DNA of 64,000 bases from Sinohyriopsis cumingii (taxonomy: Eukaryota; Mollusca; Bivalvia; Unionida; Unionidae). Below the pieces are notes generated by a model, which searched no databases, was not told where the DNA came from, and was given only the letters and a program-made list of their open reading frames with translations. Numbering within the stretch: the stretch's first letter is position 1; the number at the start of each line of letters is the position of its first letter. This document shows, in pieces, positions 16,915-30,514 of this stretch. The translations under genes were made by a program, and so were the position numbers. The stretch is from positions 100,151,846-100,215,845 of the forward strand of contig CM068826.1 of assembly GCA_028554795.2 (NCBI GenBank). Reading direction: 5' to 3'.

Positions 16915-17075
16915 ATGGTACTAACAGCTGCCGCACTTGGCGCTCAGCATTAAGAGGTTAGTGTTAGGACTGGTCGGCCTGGTCTTAGGATAATGTGCAT
17001 GGGTGGGAAATCATGCTACATGTCTGCGGCATGATGCCACAGTGATAGACATCACTATAAACGTCCACACTTCAG
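16915..17075. mobile_element. dispersed repeat of mollusc type (SINE/MITE-like)
   Basis: The sequence CACTTGGCGCTCAGCATTAA, then GAGGTTAGTGTTAGGAC, GATAATGTGCATGGGTGGGA and TGCGGCATGATGCCACAGTG, resembles a dispersed repeat I associate with gastropod and bivalve genomes. The boundaries are approximate. Assignment is from memory of the family and is a main clue to the host phylum. Confidence 0.5.
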
Positions 17076-17116
17076 ACATAGTAGCGATATGACTGAAAAA
17101 CTGTTAAAAATTTAAA

Positions 17117-17117
<1 letters not shown>

Positions 17118-17157
<40 letters not shown>

Positions 17158-17165
17158 CACACACA
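17118..17165. repeat. (CA)n microsatellite
   Basis: CA run of about 48 bp with one G interruption. Confidence 0.95.
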
Positions 17166-18409
17166 TTACCTAAATATGATTAACCGCTAGAAGTTTTTGC
17201 CGTTTTCGCCTGAAATTCGAGTAGGAAATACATTTTGAAAGCTATTTCTGAATAGATCCGAAAACACCAAAATCCCAGGTGATCTTTCAATAACATACTG
17301 CCTAGTTGTGTTAGAAACATCGTTTTTCATTAGTTATTTGGCTCGCGTATTAGTAGAGTATTAAAAGTTGGATTTTTTGTTGTTTGTTTGTTTGCTAAAC
17401 GGAGCCATTATTGTTGTATCAAGACCACTCTTTATTCCAAATGCTACTTTTTGAAAAGGTTCATCTGTCTGTTTGCAGTTCATACCGGATTGCCTTAGAT
17501 GTGAGACCAAAAATTCTAAAATCCGGACACAAAATCAGATTCCGACCACGGACGAAGTTTTGGTAGTAAAAAATCGGGTCCAAAAAATGAGGTTTTTCCC
17601 TCTGTATTTTGTTGTGCAACTAGAAATTTCAGATTATTTGGTATCATTGTAGACCTACAGCTGTCTACCTTTCTATAATACCACCCACTTTACTGTATAT
17701 CATGCATGACCATAACGCTACAGAGCTCGGGAGTAGGCTACTAGCGCCTGCCACGTTAACTCGTCGCTAGGGGTTAATGTGTTAAATATTCGAAATAAAC
17801 ACCAAGACACCAAACCTCGATGCACTCACCTATCAGTAGCATTCAAATTTAAGTAAAGCTAACTATACATAAGTCAATAGTACATGCAATACAAACTGTT
17901 CAACTTAATGTTAACCACAACATACTGATGACATGTTTCTTTGATGGAATAGGCTGAAACTTAGCGTAATAATTAATCGCAATGGCGATTAATTTCCGTT
18001 TAGCTGGTTTTAATTTAGTGCGGGATTGTAAGGTCAGACGACAAAAGAACTTGATCGATGTTCACTTGTAGAAGTGCGTCTATTATGGCAGACGACAGGC
18101 GAGAAAACAACCACATATTCGACACATTGATACTCACAGAAAATGTTATGTGATAATGTCATTCATAAAACAGACAAGAGATTTTTGGCTGGAATGTGTT
18201 TTTATTGGTTACATATAGGTGCACATCCATCAGTGTTAAATATTTTTTTCTCTGCTATTTCCATGTTTTTTTAAAAAATTCATAAGAATTATAGGATTTG
18301 CTTTATCAGCTTTTTATTTATGAACCTCAGAATAAGCTCAAGAATATTTATTAGGATTATTAAATACTTCTGGAGACTTATCACTGTGATGATGTACAGA
18401 AAGAGGGGG

Positions 18410-18411
<2 letters not shown>
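17166..18411. other. intergenic, nothing recognised
   Basis: AT-rich, non-repetitive; no supported gene on either strand. Confidence 0.5.
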
Positions 18412-18497
<86 letters not shown>

Positions 18498-18801
18498 ATG
18501 TGCGTGTGTGTGTGTGATGAGGAACACATGGAAATTGAATATTTGTTTTTCAAATGGCAAAAGATTTAAACATTGCGTTTTGTTCTGACTGTGTTCTCAG
18601 GCGCCCGTAAAACATATGTTATTAATGACATTTGTATAATATCAACAGGTTTCCGTGCCATGCTATAAAATAAAACAAATGCAATCATAAAGGATTCTAC
18701 AGTTCTTAACATCTATGGAGTTATTTCGTACCCTCAAAATGTTTGCATCATAGTTCATAATTGTAGAATATGTTTTTTTATTTATCGTTTAGTGCAAAAT
18801 A

Positions 18802-18832
<31 letters not shown>
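18412..18832. repeat. (TA)n at 18412-18493 and (ATT)n at 18803-18832
   Basis: Two microsatellites separated by about 310 bp of unique AT-rich DNA in which I see nothing. They lie 0.3-0.7 kb downstream of the secreted-protein gene on the - strand. Confidence 0.95.
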
Positions 18833-18833
<1 letters not shown>

Positions 18834-19124
18834 CTGGTCTTCAATTTGTCATATTAAACTTCAAAGTGAAATAACATTTTCCCACTGCCAAGGGGTTGTC
18901 TGTATCAGGCATATTTATACTAGTTAAAACTTCCAGTTACGAGCATCCTTTTAAAGGTTTTGCTCATTAATACTATAGACAAAGCTCTTGTTGAAAATAG
19001 TATTTGATCTCATGCATTTGCCAAAAGCTTCAATTTTGTAAAGAGCAAGCAATCTAGCAAATGTATCACTAATGAACATACTGCTCTTGTTCGTCCAATC
19101 CAAGGACGACAATATTATATTCGG

Positions 19125-20966
19125 TCATACAACAGTCTCATTTTTCCCAAGAATATGGATTTTTATGTCAGGACTTAGTGTATTGTGCTTTGAGATGCAC
19201 TTGCGGAAAAACACAGCCGTCGTGCCATACAGTTGTTCCCAGCCCGATACAATGTGGCGCGACCTGTCGCCATTGATGGTTATGTGATCCACATCTGCAT
19301 TGCCGTCTGCTTCCCACATGGATTTAAATGTTAGAACAGGGTGTCTCTGCCTGTCTTTCTTAAAAATGCATTCTTTAATTAGCAGCTTTGTTTGGGTGAA
19401 ATAGGTCTCTAAGCGAAGAATACAGCTACCGGTATCATTAAATACAAGCTTTATATACTGCCGATAGGGGTCCAGGTCAATCCTGCTAATCAAAGCATGA
19501 GGTCTTCCATTGCTCATTGTCGTCTGCCCGATGATGACTGAGGAACCAAAAGGAACCCAGTCAAGACCGTGTGGTGTTACTGGTTGTAGCTTTGTTGTTC
19601 CATCTTGGTAAATAACAAAAACTTGAGAGTATCCTTCATCCCATGGAATTTTCGAATAAACAATTAACACATCAACATCTTGGAACAATCGATTGTTATC
19701 CATTCTATTGATTGTCATCGTCTGGGGTGCTAAGTACCAGAAGTCAAGATCCAATCCTTCAATGATAATATTATCATCATCATAAATATGTATCTGTCTG
19801 TCTTTCGTGGATCTTCTATCCAAGCGAATCGATTCGATGACGACGTCATGCTTGTTGGGCATAACCACGAGACGGATCATGTTTGGTCCGCTGTAAGCCC
19901 ACGTTTTGTCAGGGATGTTCCAAGTTCTTTCACTGACCTCAGACGTGAAATGTTGTTGTCCAAGATCATTCCAGGTATCATTCGTCTCTTTGTATCGGAC
20001 ATTGTATAGGACATTCACACTAATATTGCTATCTTTCACTTGAGGCATACGTATGCGAAGAACTGACCCTATCATCCTGTCGTCCACTCCCCTGGTTGGG
20101 GTAAGCATGTCCAATGAAAATTTTATAACGATCTGCACGCGGTAGCCAGATCCAGAAAACGTCATCAGAGCTTTTGAAGTTTGTATTTCAGGTCTGACTG
20201 GAGATAAGGATACATTTTCAAATATCCAATATGGGCTTGCAAGATTGCAGCCAGCAAAGTTTGGAGCCTTTTGGTTAGAAAAAGACCTGTAACGTGGAAG
20301 ATTTGCAGTAATCATGAAATCCGTGGCAGTATCGTGGTAGATATCTATTTTCACGTTATCCTCTTCTGTGCATGTGGTTGAAGTGGAGTTCTGAACAAAC
20401 CTGGCACTTGGAACTGAATCCTTCACTGGGAAGTGTATGTCCTCATACCTGATATCATCAAAACAATAAAGAACACAGAGAAAATGTGAATAGTCCAGTA
20501 GTTCATCGGACACATCAACATTCACAAGGTCTACCTCAACTCCCCATGGATCCGAGTCTGTAACGGTAAGATTAATCTCGTGGCGGCCAGGTGGAAGAAG
20601 CTTTCCTTCACCAAGAGCCCCTGTAGAATGAAATGCGTTCCATCCTTGACCAAAGTTAGTATCAACCACTGTCGTATGTTTTCCTATGTATTGCCCATCT
20701 AATATGAATGACACTTCGTCACTTGGACCATCATTTGAGTAGCGCAGGTCCTCGACCCGCACAAAGCTGTTTCTTTGAAGACAGAATTGCAAACGAACAA
20801 CGTCATTTTTGAAAAGAAGCAAAGTGCGGTTCATCGGTTTGGAGGCCTCTGACCTCTGCATTAGTTTGTGTCTGTTTGATTTGAAATCCTCGACTTGCAG
20901 GTTAAATCTCTTAGACATAGCACACGCTGAACAGAAAAACAGAATACACAAGCGAAAGTAATGCAT
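19125..20966 (-). CDS. secreted 613-aa protein, uncharacterised metazoan type
   Basis: A single long coding exon. The N-terminus (FRLCILFFCSACAMS) is a signal peptide. The body is beta-rich with several N-glycosylation sequons (NRT, NLT, NST, NVS, NDT), paired Cys, and segments such as GYRVQIVIKFSLDML, WNIPDKTWAYSGPNM and MWEADGNADVDHITI. I cannot name a domain; repeated beta-sandwich modules are likely. No TM segment or GPI tail is evident, so it is probably secreted. The start is supported by a splice acceptor 22 nt upstream (AG at 20989-20988) and a matching donor at 21378, giving a 5'UTR intron. This is the only convincing host gene in the window and shows no breaks. No poly(A) signal was assigned. 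Confidence 0.8.
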   Translation of the reverse strand: MHYFRLCILFFCSACAMSKRFNLQVEDFKSNRHKLMQRSEASKPMNRTLLLFKNDVVRLQFCLQRNSFVRVEDLRYSNDGPSDEVSFILDGQYIGKHTTVVDTNFGQGWNAFHSTGALGEGKLLPPGRHEINLTVTDSDPWGVEVDLVNVDVSDELLDYSHFLCVLYCFDDIRYEDIHFPVKDSVPSARFVQNSTSTTCTEEDNVKIDIYHDTATDFMITANLPRYRSFSNQKAPNFAGCNLASPYWIFENVSLSPVRPEIQTSKALMTFSGSGYRVQIVIKFSLDMLTPTRGVDDRMIGSVLRIRMPQVKDSNISVNVLYNVRYKETNDTWNDLGQQHFTSEVSERTWNIPDKTWAYSGPNMIRLVVMPNKHDVVIESIRLDRRSTKDRQIHIYDDDNIIIEGLDLDFWYLAPQTMTINRMDNNRLFQDVDVLIVYSKIPWDEGYSQVFVIYQDGTTKLQPVTPHGLDWVPFGSSVIIGQTTMSNGRPHALISRIDLDPYRQYIKLVFNDTGSCILRLETYFTQTKLLIKECIFKKDRQRHPVLTFKSMWEADGNADVDHITINGDRSRHIVSGWEQLYGTTAVFFRKCISKHNTLSPDIKIHILGKNETVV

Positions 20967-20987
20967 AACTCAGTTTGTCGACGGTAC

Positions 20988-21378
20988 CTGGAAAGAAACA
21001 CGTAGAAAATCAGAAAATAAGTTTAAATTAATATCGATTTGCAAATGGATTAATTTTAGATATAAATTTACGTTTCTGGGAGTAATTAGAATTTTTTTTA
21101 AAAAAATAGTTATTATTTGAGCACAAAGTTTTCTACACACCAAAACAATAAGTTCAAAACTTAATTATGGTGAAAATCATGAATGTAAACATACATGTAT
21201 ATTTTTCTACCAATGCTTATTTTTAAAAAAATCTTGATTTAATAATGTAGTCTTCGTTAAAATGATTTGAGCAGAATCTTAAAATTAACAGAAGCAGATG
21301 AAAAATAATCAAATTGTACAAATTGTACAATTGTACGGCATTCTTAACTACAACATTGAGTGGTACTTATTTTCTTAC
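20988..21378 (-). other. 5'UTR intron of the secreted-protein gene (391 bp)
   Basis: On the - strand the donor reads CAAACAG|GTAAGAAAA (intron begins at 21378) and the acceptor TTTCTTTCCAG|GTACC (exon resumes at 20987), both strong matches. The non-coding first exon would lie just above 21379; its 5' end is not defined. Confidence 0.65.
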
Positions 21379-21744
21379 CTGTTTGAAACTTAGTAACAGT
21401 GTTCATGTCAACAGATCACGGAATTATATACTATATGCTTGGACACTTGTTTTGAACATGCTTACAACCTTTAAAGTAATTTGTGATTGATTTTACCTAT
21501 CACCATGCAGGCGTGACAGTTTAGATAAATGAAGGGGCGTTTCACTATATTTACTTTTGTGATTTTCTCTATCAATCACAATAATTCAGAGATGACAGCT
21601 CATGTATATAACTACCGGTGGAATGTGGTAATTATGGGAAAGAATTAAGGCTGTATATTGCATTTCTTATAGTTTTTTTTTTATTACTAACGCCTTTGAT
21701 ATGAAATCACACAGGCTTTCTGTTCCATTTTGTCACTTCATTTC

Positions 21745-22552
21745 TCTATCATCGATAAAGCGTACCCACTGGTAAAGTGTAAGTTCAACCGATGCAAAAA
21801 GTTGACCTTCAGTTTTCCCATAAAAATATTAGCATACGAAGGAGCCATTTTTGTACCCATTACGGTTCCATTAATATGTAGGTAGTTTTCTTCATTAAAT
21901 TCAAAGTTATTAAGTTTTAGGACAAGCTACAGGAGTTGGACTAGGCAGGGCCGTCTTAACAACATTGTAGGCTCTGGGCAACTCTGGGCAAAGCAATGCA
22001 CTGGGGCCCACTAGCGGCCCTACCCACCCACAGGAATTCCGCTAGATGCCACTATTTTTTTAAAATTGGGAAACGTGCTTCCCATTGCACTTTTAAAGCA
22101 AATTAAATTGCCAAAAGATCTTTCAATATCTATGAACAATATGGGCAGCATGATGCCCCTAGAAGCGTGAGGCCCTGGGCAACTGCCCAGTTGTCCATGC
22201 CTTAAGAGGGCACTGGGACTAGGAAGTGTGTGGGTGGATTTTTTTGTGGTTTGTCTACAATTCTAGTTTCCCATGCTTCTCTACTCGCCTGTATCCCTTC
22301 GTTGTGTGGTATGTTAGTACACAAAGATGTGACGTCTACGGAAACAAACAATGTATCTGGCAGTAATGGTTCGCTTGTTGTGCTTTTTATGAGGCAATCT
22401 GTCGCGTCCTGAAGATATGATGGTAATTTGTGGACATGTGGTCTCATAAAATGATCCAAATATTCTGATATCCTTTCTGTGCGATGCCCATTAGCGGATA
22501 TTATAGGTCTGCCCGGGTTCCTTTCTTTGTGGTTGTTAGGATCAACCTTCAT
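21745..22552 (-). pseudogene. Penelope-like element reverse transcriptase fragment
   Basis: Frames on the - strand give HKERNPGRPIISANGHRTE, LFVSVDVTSLCTNIPHNEG, then, after an inserted [24 protein letters not shown] and WVRFIDD. These are RT motifs of Penelope-like elements, with FIDD as the catalytic Asp pair. The fragment is interrupted by a 270-bp hAT MITE (21946-22215) and a frameshift before the FIDD motif. Upstream it ends abruptly near 22552, where a GIY-YIG piece in the opposite orientation begins. Confidence 0.85.
21946..22215. mobile_element. hAT-type MITE, 270 bp, with 8-bp TSD
   Basis: Terminal inverted repeats CAGGGCCGTCTTAA and TTAAGAGGGCACTG (12/14 complementary). Exact target duplication GGACTAGG at 21938-21945 and 22216-22223. 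It is inserted in the Penelope RT frame and has no coding capacity. Confidence 0.93.
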
Positions 22553-22740
22553 AGATCAGTACAGAAGCCCTGTCGCAAAACACTTCTCCTCCCCTGACCA
22601 CACTTTCAGTGATATATCACTTATTGCAATTGCTCACAACCCCAACTGGAGTCTCCAAAACAACAAATAAAAGGGATCTTACTGGATACGCCGCCTTAGA
22701 ACATTGAAACCAAGCAGTTTAAACCAGGAAGACTAGATGA
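22553..22740 (+). pseudogene. Penelope-like GIY-YIG endonuclease C-terminal fragment
   Basis: On the + strand: YRSPVAKHFSSPDHTFSDIS, then AIAHNPNWS, then, after a frameshift, YWIRRLRTLKPSSLNQED. This is the end of the GIY-YIG domain that follows RT in Penelope-like elements. It is in opposite orientation to the RT fragment and abuts it near 22552, so the two are an inverted, truncated arrangement typical of these elements. Confidence 0.75.
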
Positions 22741-23082
22741 AGAAAACCATGCACAAATAAACTGATCTTTTGCAGCCGACACGTTTTCTTTTAAATAATT
22801 CTCTTAATTGCTTAATAGCCTATGACGACTATAACAATAAAATATCCGAGATATAATCTGCGCTTACAAAAATTTACATAAAATAACATATGACGTTATG
22901 GCTCATCAATTTCTAGGTCAATATAAATATTTTCCAGTAGCAGCACCAAGCTGAAATAAATTAGTTGACATATAATAGAGTTAAAAGGTTGAATTCCTGT
23001 AGAATCAGCCATGTAAAGTTTCGCAAACATAACCGGTTTTCTATTTTATTTGTTTGTCTTGCCTATGTTTTGTATTTGCCTT

Positions 23083-23125
23083 TGAAAAAGACTCATTAAA
23101 GAGTCGAAAGCGCTTAGGCTAGCTA
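23083..23125 (+). ncRNA. possible degenerate hammerhead ribozyme motif
   Basis: The string GCC-TTTGAAAAA-GACTC-ATTAAA-GAGTC-GAAA-GCGC-TTA-GGC fits the order stem I, core, stem II hairpin, GAAA, short palindromic stem III, stem I'. The CUGANGA core is mutated at two positions. Penelope-like elements are known to carry hammerheads with weak palindromic stem III, and Penelope fragments lie about 0.4 kb away. Confidence 0.35.
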
Positions 23126-23156
23126 GATACTAGTTTCGCACTGTTCGTTGTCAGTT

Positions 23157-23160
<4 letters not shown>

Positions 23161-23233
<73 letters not shown>
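23161..23233. repeat. (TA)n microsatellite
   Basis: AT run of about 73 bp just downstream of the hammerhead-like motif. Confidence 0.95.
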
Positions 23234-23236
<3 letters not shown>

Positions 23237-24694
23237 GAAGTGTAGATTCTCTTTTATGGAATTGCTTTAATGGAGCGGGGCACATTTTCAGATATGGAAT
23301 TATTCATAAAATCGTGAGAATGAAGTTTTCATACATACCAATGCGTGGATCAAAAGAGATCCACATACAATATTATCCTGTTCGTGCTGGAACGTTCACT
23401 CCAAGAACAGTTTGGCCCGAATAAATTCGCAGTACTGAGTATTTACGTCAGTGCGCACATGACACATTATTTGATCCAAATAAATTTTACCTTGGTTGAG
23501 ATGCTCTCTGGTGCTATCATAGCCAACATAATTAAAACATATATTATTTGTAAACGTTTGTCGATGCAAAACTGCTGACTGGTATTTTCTTCTTTAAATA
23601 AGTAACATTAGCAAGAGATCTCCGTACGAGAATCAACAGTCATATTCCTATTGAGAAGACTGTACAAGATCTCAGGCAAAACGTACAGTATCTCTTCAAT
23701 GAAATATACAATTCGAAAGTTGTAATTTTGTGGTACAGAACCCGATGCAAGGTTTCCCTAACTCCCTAAGCCTCCGCCTTTCACTGACTTACGTTGTGGT
23801 CGTAATTTCTTACATCAGGGGTGCACAACCCCCGGACCGCTTACCCATCTGCTTACCCATCTCTACAATATCTTTTAGTGATACCATGTTTTATACTGTT
23901 TATATATGGACCAATTCCAGGTACACTCCTATGTGAAAATATAGATTTACGGAATTTCACAAAACCAACCCTATCTTCCTTCTTAGAAGACAACAAAAAC
24001 ATATGACATATGTATATCAGAAAACTAAACTTAATATCAACGGTACATGAGGTAATTACTCAACCTCTCAAAGTCTTGTCAGGAATGCCACTGTCTGAAA
24101 TATACAAGTAAAAATATAAAACTTATGAAAAGTAACGTTAGTGCTCCGTTGAATCTGATCCGACTACCGACACCATTGGAACATATTGTATATATACATA
24201 TGTGTATTTATACAGATGTATATTTATGTACATATGAATATAAAAAGTATCAATAGTCCCTGTTTTCTAAATGAAATTAAAATGGTACATAATTGCATCG
24301 GAATCCATTTTTTATATTCCCCTCTCCCATCTCGTGCGTAAGGGACAAACTGCGAAAATCTGGATTGAGATAGAAAAACATATCGCGTTTGACGAAAACA
24401 TTAAAATTGAACCAAGTAACCTACAGTAATCTGGTTCGTCGTGACGGTATTTTTACACTTTCCTTCGGATATATAAAGGGTTCATAATATCAATGATACA
24501 CAGTTGCAATCGCCAGTCGACACTAGGCCTACCTGTTAAATTTGTCGGTTACAAGCTTACGAGGCACACATACTGTAGCCTATGTAATGCTTTGTTGTTT
24601 TTGATTCGTAAACCTATCATAATGTTCTAAAACTCGATTATTAATTATTAAATATAAAAATGTCTTAATGCTTTTCTCCGCTCCCCCTCGCTTT
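23234..24694. other. intergenic, nothing firm
   Basis: AT-rich unique DNA. CAGGGGTGCACAACCCCCGG near 23816 looks like one hAT terminal repeat, but no partner was found. Confidence 0.4.
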
Positions 24695-24715
24695 TTCTCT
24701 CTCTCTTTCTCTCTG

Positions 24716-24755
<40 letters not shown>

Positions 24756-24874
24756 TGGATTATCGTAGCTAGATAGGGGCCAATTCATGAAAATACGAGC
24801 GTTGGGGATTTTCGCTTGTGTCATACGACGATGCCTCTGGACCTATGAATGATGAATGATGGTAAAGTTTAGTC

Positions 24875-24924
<50 letters not shown>

Positions 24925-25078
24925 AGTGGCATCACCATTGGTTCGGATCGCACCGAGTAACACCATCAGAGGGGGTGACTCCAAATGACTGTCTATAAAT
25001 TTTTTGAATTTTTATGCAGGATGGAGGTCGATGGGGGCGACACCATTAGCCACTGGGTGACACCAACCCTAGTGACGC

Positions 25079-25120
<42 letters not shown>
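24695..25120. repeat. (CT)n / (GA)n microsatellites split by a MITE-like insert
   Basis: (CT)n-rich 24695-24757, (GA)n 24879-24923 and (GA)n 25083-25120. The sequence between the two GA runs begins CAGTGGCATCAC and ends GTGACGCCAC, so the two GA runs are probably one microsatellite opened by an insertion. Confidence 0.85.
24924..25082. mobile_element. hAT-like MITE inserted into a (GA)n run
   Basis: Terminal repeats CAGTGGCATCAC and GTGACGCCAC are inverted complements with one mismatch over ten bases; the last two bases expected on the right are altered. Both flanks are GAGAGAGA, consistent with an 8-bp duplication, though the repeat makes this uninformative. Confidence 0.5.
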
Positions 25121-27140
<2,020 letters not shown>

Positions 27141-27704
27141 CAATAATTTAAAGTCTGAGTATGTTAATTAAGTTGTACAAAATATACATTGGCTCTAACT
27201 CATCTACAACTTTGCCGGTTTTTATTTTCCTTTTAAAATTGTTGCTAAGATTTCATTCCCCGACATTTATCGTGCGCTTGAAATTTGCACTGATATACTT
27301 TAGTCGCGGCACAAATTACGTACAAACACATTATGGATCACAGCGCTGCAGAAAAATATGAAATAAAAACAACAACAACAGCAACAACAAATAACAAAAT
27401 AACGAACTTAAATTTTCGTTTAAAAATTTTGTTTGTAATGGTCATTCGTAATTATGTGCTATGCCTCAGCCACTATCCTTTGTGGTGAGCATTCATCAAA
27501 ATACCCGTGTTTAAAGGTTTTGTGACATTTCAAATCATGAATCTTTAAACAAATACTGAATTTAAACATGTACATGTACGACAAAGTGAAATCACTTTGA
27601 GTATTTTAAAGCTCTCAACCTTTGTTGTTGTAAGAGTTGTTTCCCTTGTCAAATTCATTGTGACTTTGGCAATTCCTAAGGACTAACGGTACTAATTAAG
27701 TCTC
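27141..27704. other. intergenic, nothing recognised
   Basis: AT-rich DNA with a short (AAC)n-like run near 27370. No gene supported. Confidence 0.4.
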
Positions 27705-27870
27705 CAGGCCCGGCCGTAAGGCAAGACGAACGAGGCAACCGCCTTGACCCTTGCACTTTCAGGAAATCAACTCCGCAATGCAATTGTTTTGCTCGGGGCA
27801 TCACTCATCGCTTGCTGCTTTGGTACTCAGCATGCTGCCTTGGGCCATGCACATCCTCGGGCTGGTCCTG
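27705..27870. mobile_element. hAT-type MITE, 166 bp, decayed TSD
   Basis: Starts CAGGCCCGGCC and ends GGGCTGGTCCTG. Flanks TAAGTCTC and TCAGTTTC match at 6 of 8. Its reverse complement is clearly similar to the element at 30665-30838 (shared GGCCCAAGGCAGCATG-like and GGAGTTGATTTCCTGAAAG segments), so both belong to one family in opposite orientation. Confidence 0.75.
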
Positions 27871-30013
27871 TCAGTTTCCATAGTAAAACTATGCAAACAC
27901 CATGATAATAAAACTTATAACTTTAATTTTCTTTGTGCTCATGATCAAACCTATATTTTTCAGTATAGATGCATCCTGGATGACAGCTTCTGTGTAGAGA
28001 AAACCATATGAACGGCGGAATTTTTTAAAATATGTGCTTTCAATTCCGAGTTTCGCACTTAGGAGTCGGCTGCTAATTTCAGTAATGAATGTATATAACT
28101 CGAGTATGTGAAAGGACTGAAGTTTCATCTATACAATAACGTCTCTATTTTTTCTGATTACAAATAGGATAAACTCTCAATTTTTTAAAATACTAAAATC
28201 TAATTTTCATTATGAATCGATCCTGGACATACTCTATTTCCACCCATTTCTAGACTGGTTCCCAATTTTCCATACCATTTATACAGTGAGTCCTTAAGGA
28301 CTAACTGTACTAATGACGCGGAACACTTGTGAACCAGCCTTGGAATGAAGGAACATACAATAGAGGGTTGTTGATTGAAAAATGGTTAGGGGACGCTCAC
28401 CAGTTAATATGTACTTTTGAGAGAGTGGCGTATGTAAGGTGAAGTAGTTCGCATTTAAAACATGCACAATTGAGAGAATGTTGGCATACCTATATGCTAC
28501 ATTAATGTAATGTGGATGATATTTCTTTGGATATTGTACTTTGCGAAATTTTACATGATTTAAGAACACTGCTAACTAAAATGACTGCTCCCATGTGTTA
28601 AGAAAATCAGCCTGAATTAGCCTAAAGTACACTATACATAGTAGCTATTAAAATAGGAAAAATTAATTTTGCCAGACTAGACAATACCAGCTTCTGAAAG
28701 TGCAATGAATGAATTACCAAATATCTAAAATGTAAAAAAAGTTATCGGCTCTTTTTTATACAATTTACCTCTGAAGTTCAGGAAGTGAAAATGACCAAGT
28801 AGAGCTAGCAATTTTTTGAAAGGTGCACATCTGGAGTAAGGCCAAGCTGTATACTCTATAAACACCCATAGAACACCCCTCAATCATACACCAATCATAG
28901 GTCTTTTTTAAATAGCCAGTATAACCAGTGAGGAAAGCTGGGGAAATTCTTTTTCTTGAAAATCCTATGTAAAATACGAAACTGTAGAGCGCCACCCTAA
29001 TAATGAAAAGTACAATTTTATTATACAAAAAACAAAAGGCCACTAAAATCTTATCCTATCTGTAGTTGCAGAGACAATATTCTATTGATTAAAGTTTAGT
29101 AATTTTACAGATTTGACTAAGGAAGAATCAATAATGAAAGTAGCACATGATTTATTAGGATTAGAATGGATAACACATGTTGCATGCACGTGTAGATTAC
29201 AAAAGAAGCCGCAGCTCTTATGTTTTTCTCCATTCAAAAGGTTGCATCAAGGATGGGTCTATAATTAAATTGGTCATGATCATCCAGAAATGTTAAGATA
29301 CTGAATGCTGAATATGATATTGTCTCCATACGTTTATTATTGGAGTTGAATTAGTAGAGCGATACCTTAAAGGACATTACATAATTTACAAAATAGAAAA
29401 CCTTTTGTGCAAAAGAGAAGAATGCTACAGATATATGTCTTGTAGTAAAAATATATGGAAACGCGGCATACAAGGTTATAAAAACATTCGGAAGACAAGG
29501 AAGATGAGTGATGCCCCAAGCAAAAGAATTGCGAAGTTTGAAAAAATAAAAACATCTGAGAATTTAAATCGTGCTTTGCCTAATAAAACAGGGTGTTGTC
29601 TACGGGTTTCTTTGCGCACCAATAACCTAATTGTGTGATATTTTTGTTTGTTATGAAAGTAAGCATTTTAAAAAAATTAAATCATTGTTTATTTCTAAGG
29701 ACTTGGGTTTCCAAGATGAAACAAAATTATCCTTCTTTAAGAGATATCTGCATGCCAAGTTCTTCGATGCACTTCAAAGGGATATCTATCATCTCTCTTC
29801 GGAAAAGAAAAATATAACAAGCACGATAAATTATTGCTTTATATGCAATTAGTACATTTTCGATATCTTTCATGGATCAAATCTAGCAAAAAATGCTTGA
29901 TAACTTAATAAACCTTCCGTTTTTTAATCGTGTAGATCGGTAATACTACACTAGGAAAATGGAGCACTGAACGTTATTATCTACTTTTCTATTTTTTGTA
30001 TGTCAGTGTATGT
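27871..30013. other. intergenic, nothing recognised
   Basis: AT-rich sequence with several short ORFs (under 95 codons) on both strands that lack recognisable motifs. CCTTAAGGACTAACTGTACT near 28293 recurs in slightly altered form at 27676, suggesting an old dispersed repeat. Confidence 0.4.
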
Positions 30014-30165
30014 CAGTGGTTCCCAAAGTTGGTGGTACCGCACCATGGTATGATGGTGGGTTATGGGGGGGCGCTAATGCTTAATAATACTTTTTAATGG
30101 GTAAGGTAAGGGGCACTGACGATAACCAATTGAGCGGTGGCCCGAAAAAAATTTGGGAACCACTG
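30014..30165. mobile_element. hAT-type MITE, 152 bp
   Basis: Perfect 14-bp terminal inverted repeats CAGTGGTTCCCAAA and TTTGGGAACCACTG. Flanking GTGTATGT and TTGTATAT match at 6 of 8, a decayed target duplication. Confidence 0.85.
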
Positions 30166-30514
30166 TTGTATATGATACGAGTGTTTTCACAACGCAAAAT
30201 AAAATTGAAAAAAAAAATGAACATAAAATAATGAATAAGAAATACAACTATACATATCAAATATGAAATTTAAGAATGTTACAATGTAATCAAACCTGCA
30301 AATCACCAAGCAAGTTTGTGAAAGTAGTTTCCACTTATTTGGATAGGTCCACTGACAGGAATCTTTTTAAGAAGAAAAATGGGCTTCCATCAATGACGTA
30401 ATCTAGATGATAATGTATGAGGTTTATTGTTAAGTATTGTCTTTGAAGCCTATGTTATGTTCGGCTGCTATTTTTCGGTTCTTACATTTCTCTTGAGATC
30501 CGCTTTTATGCAGA

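Noticed and set aside
23816-23836. hAT terminal repeat CAGGGGTGCACAACCCCCGG
   Set aside because: No matching inverted end or target duplication was found nearby.
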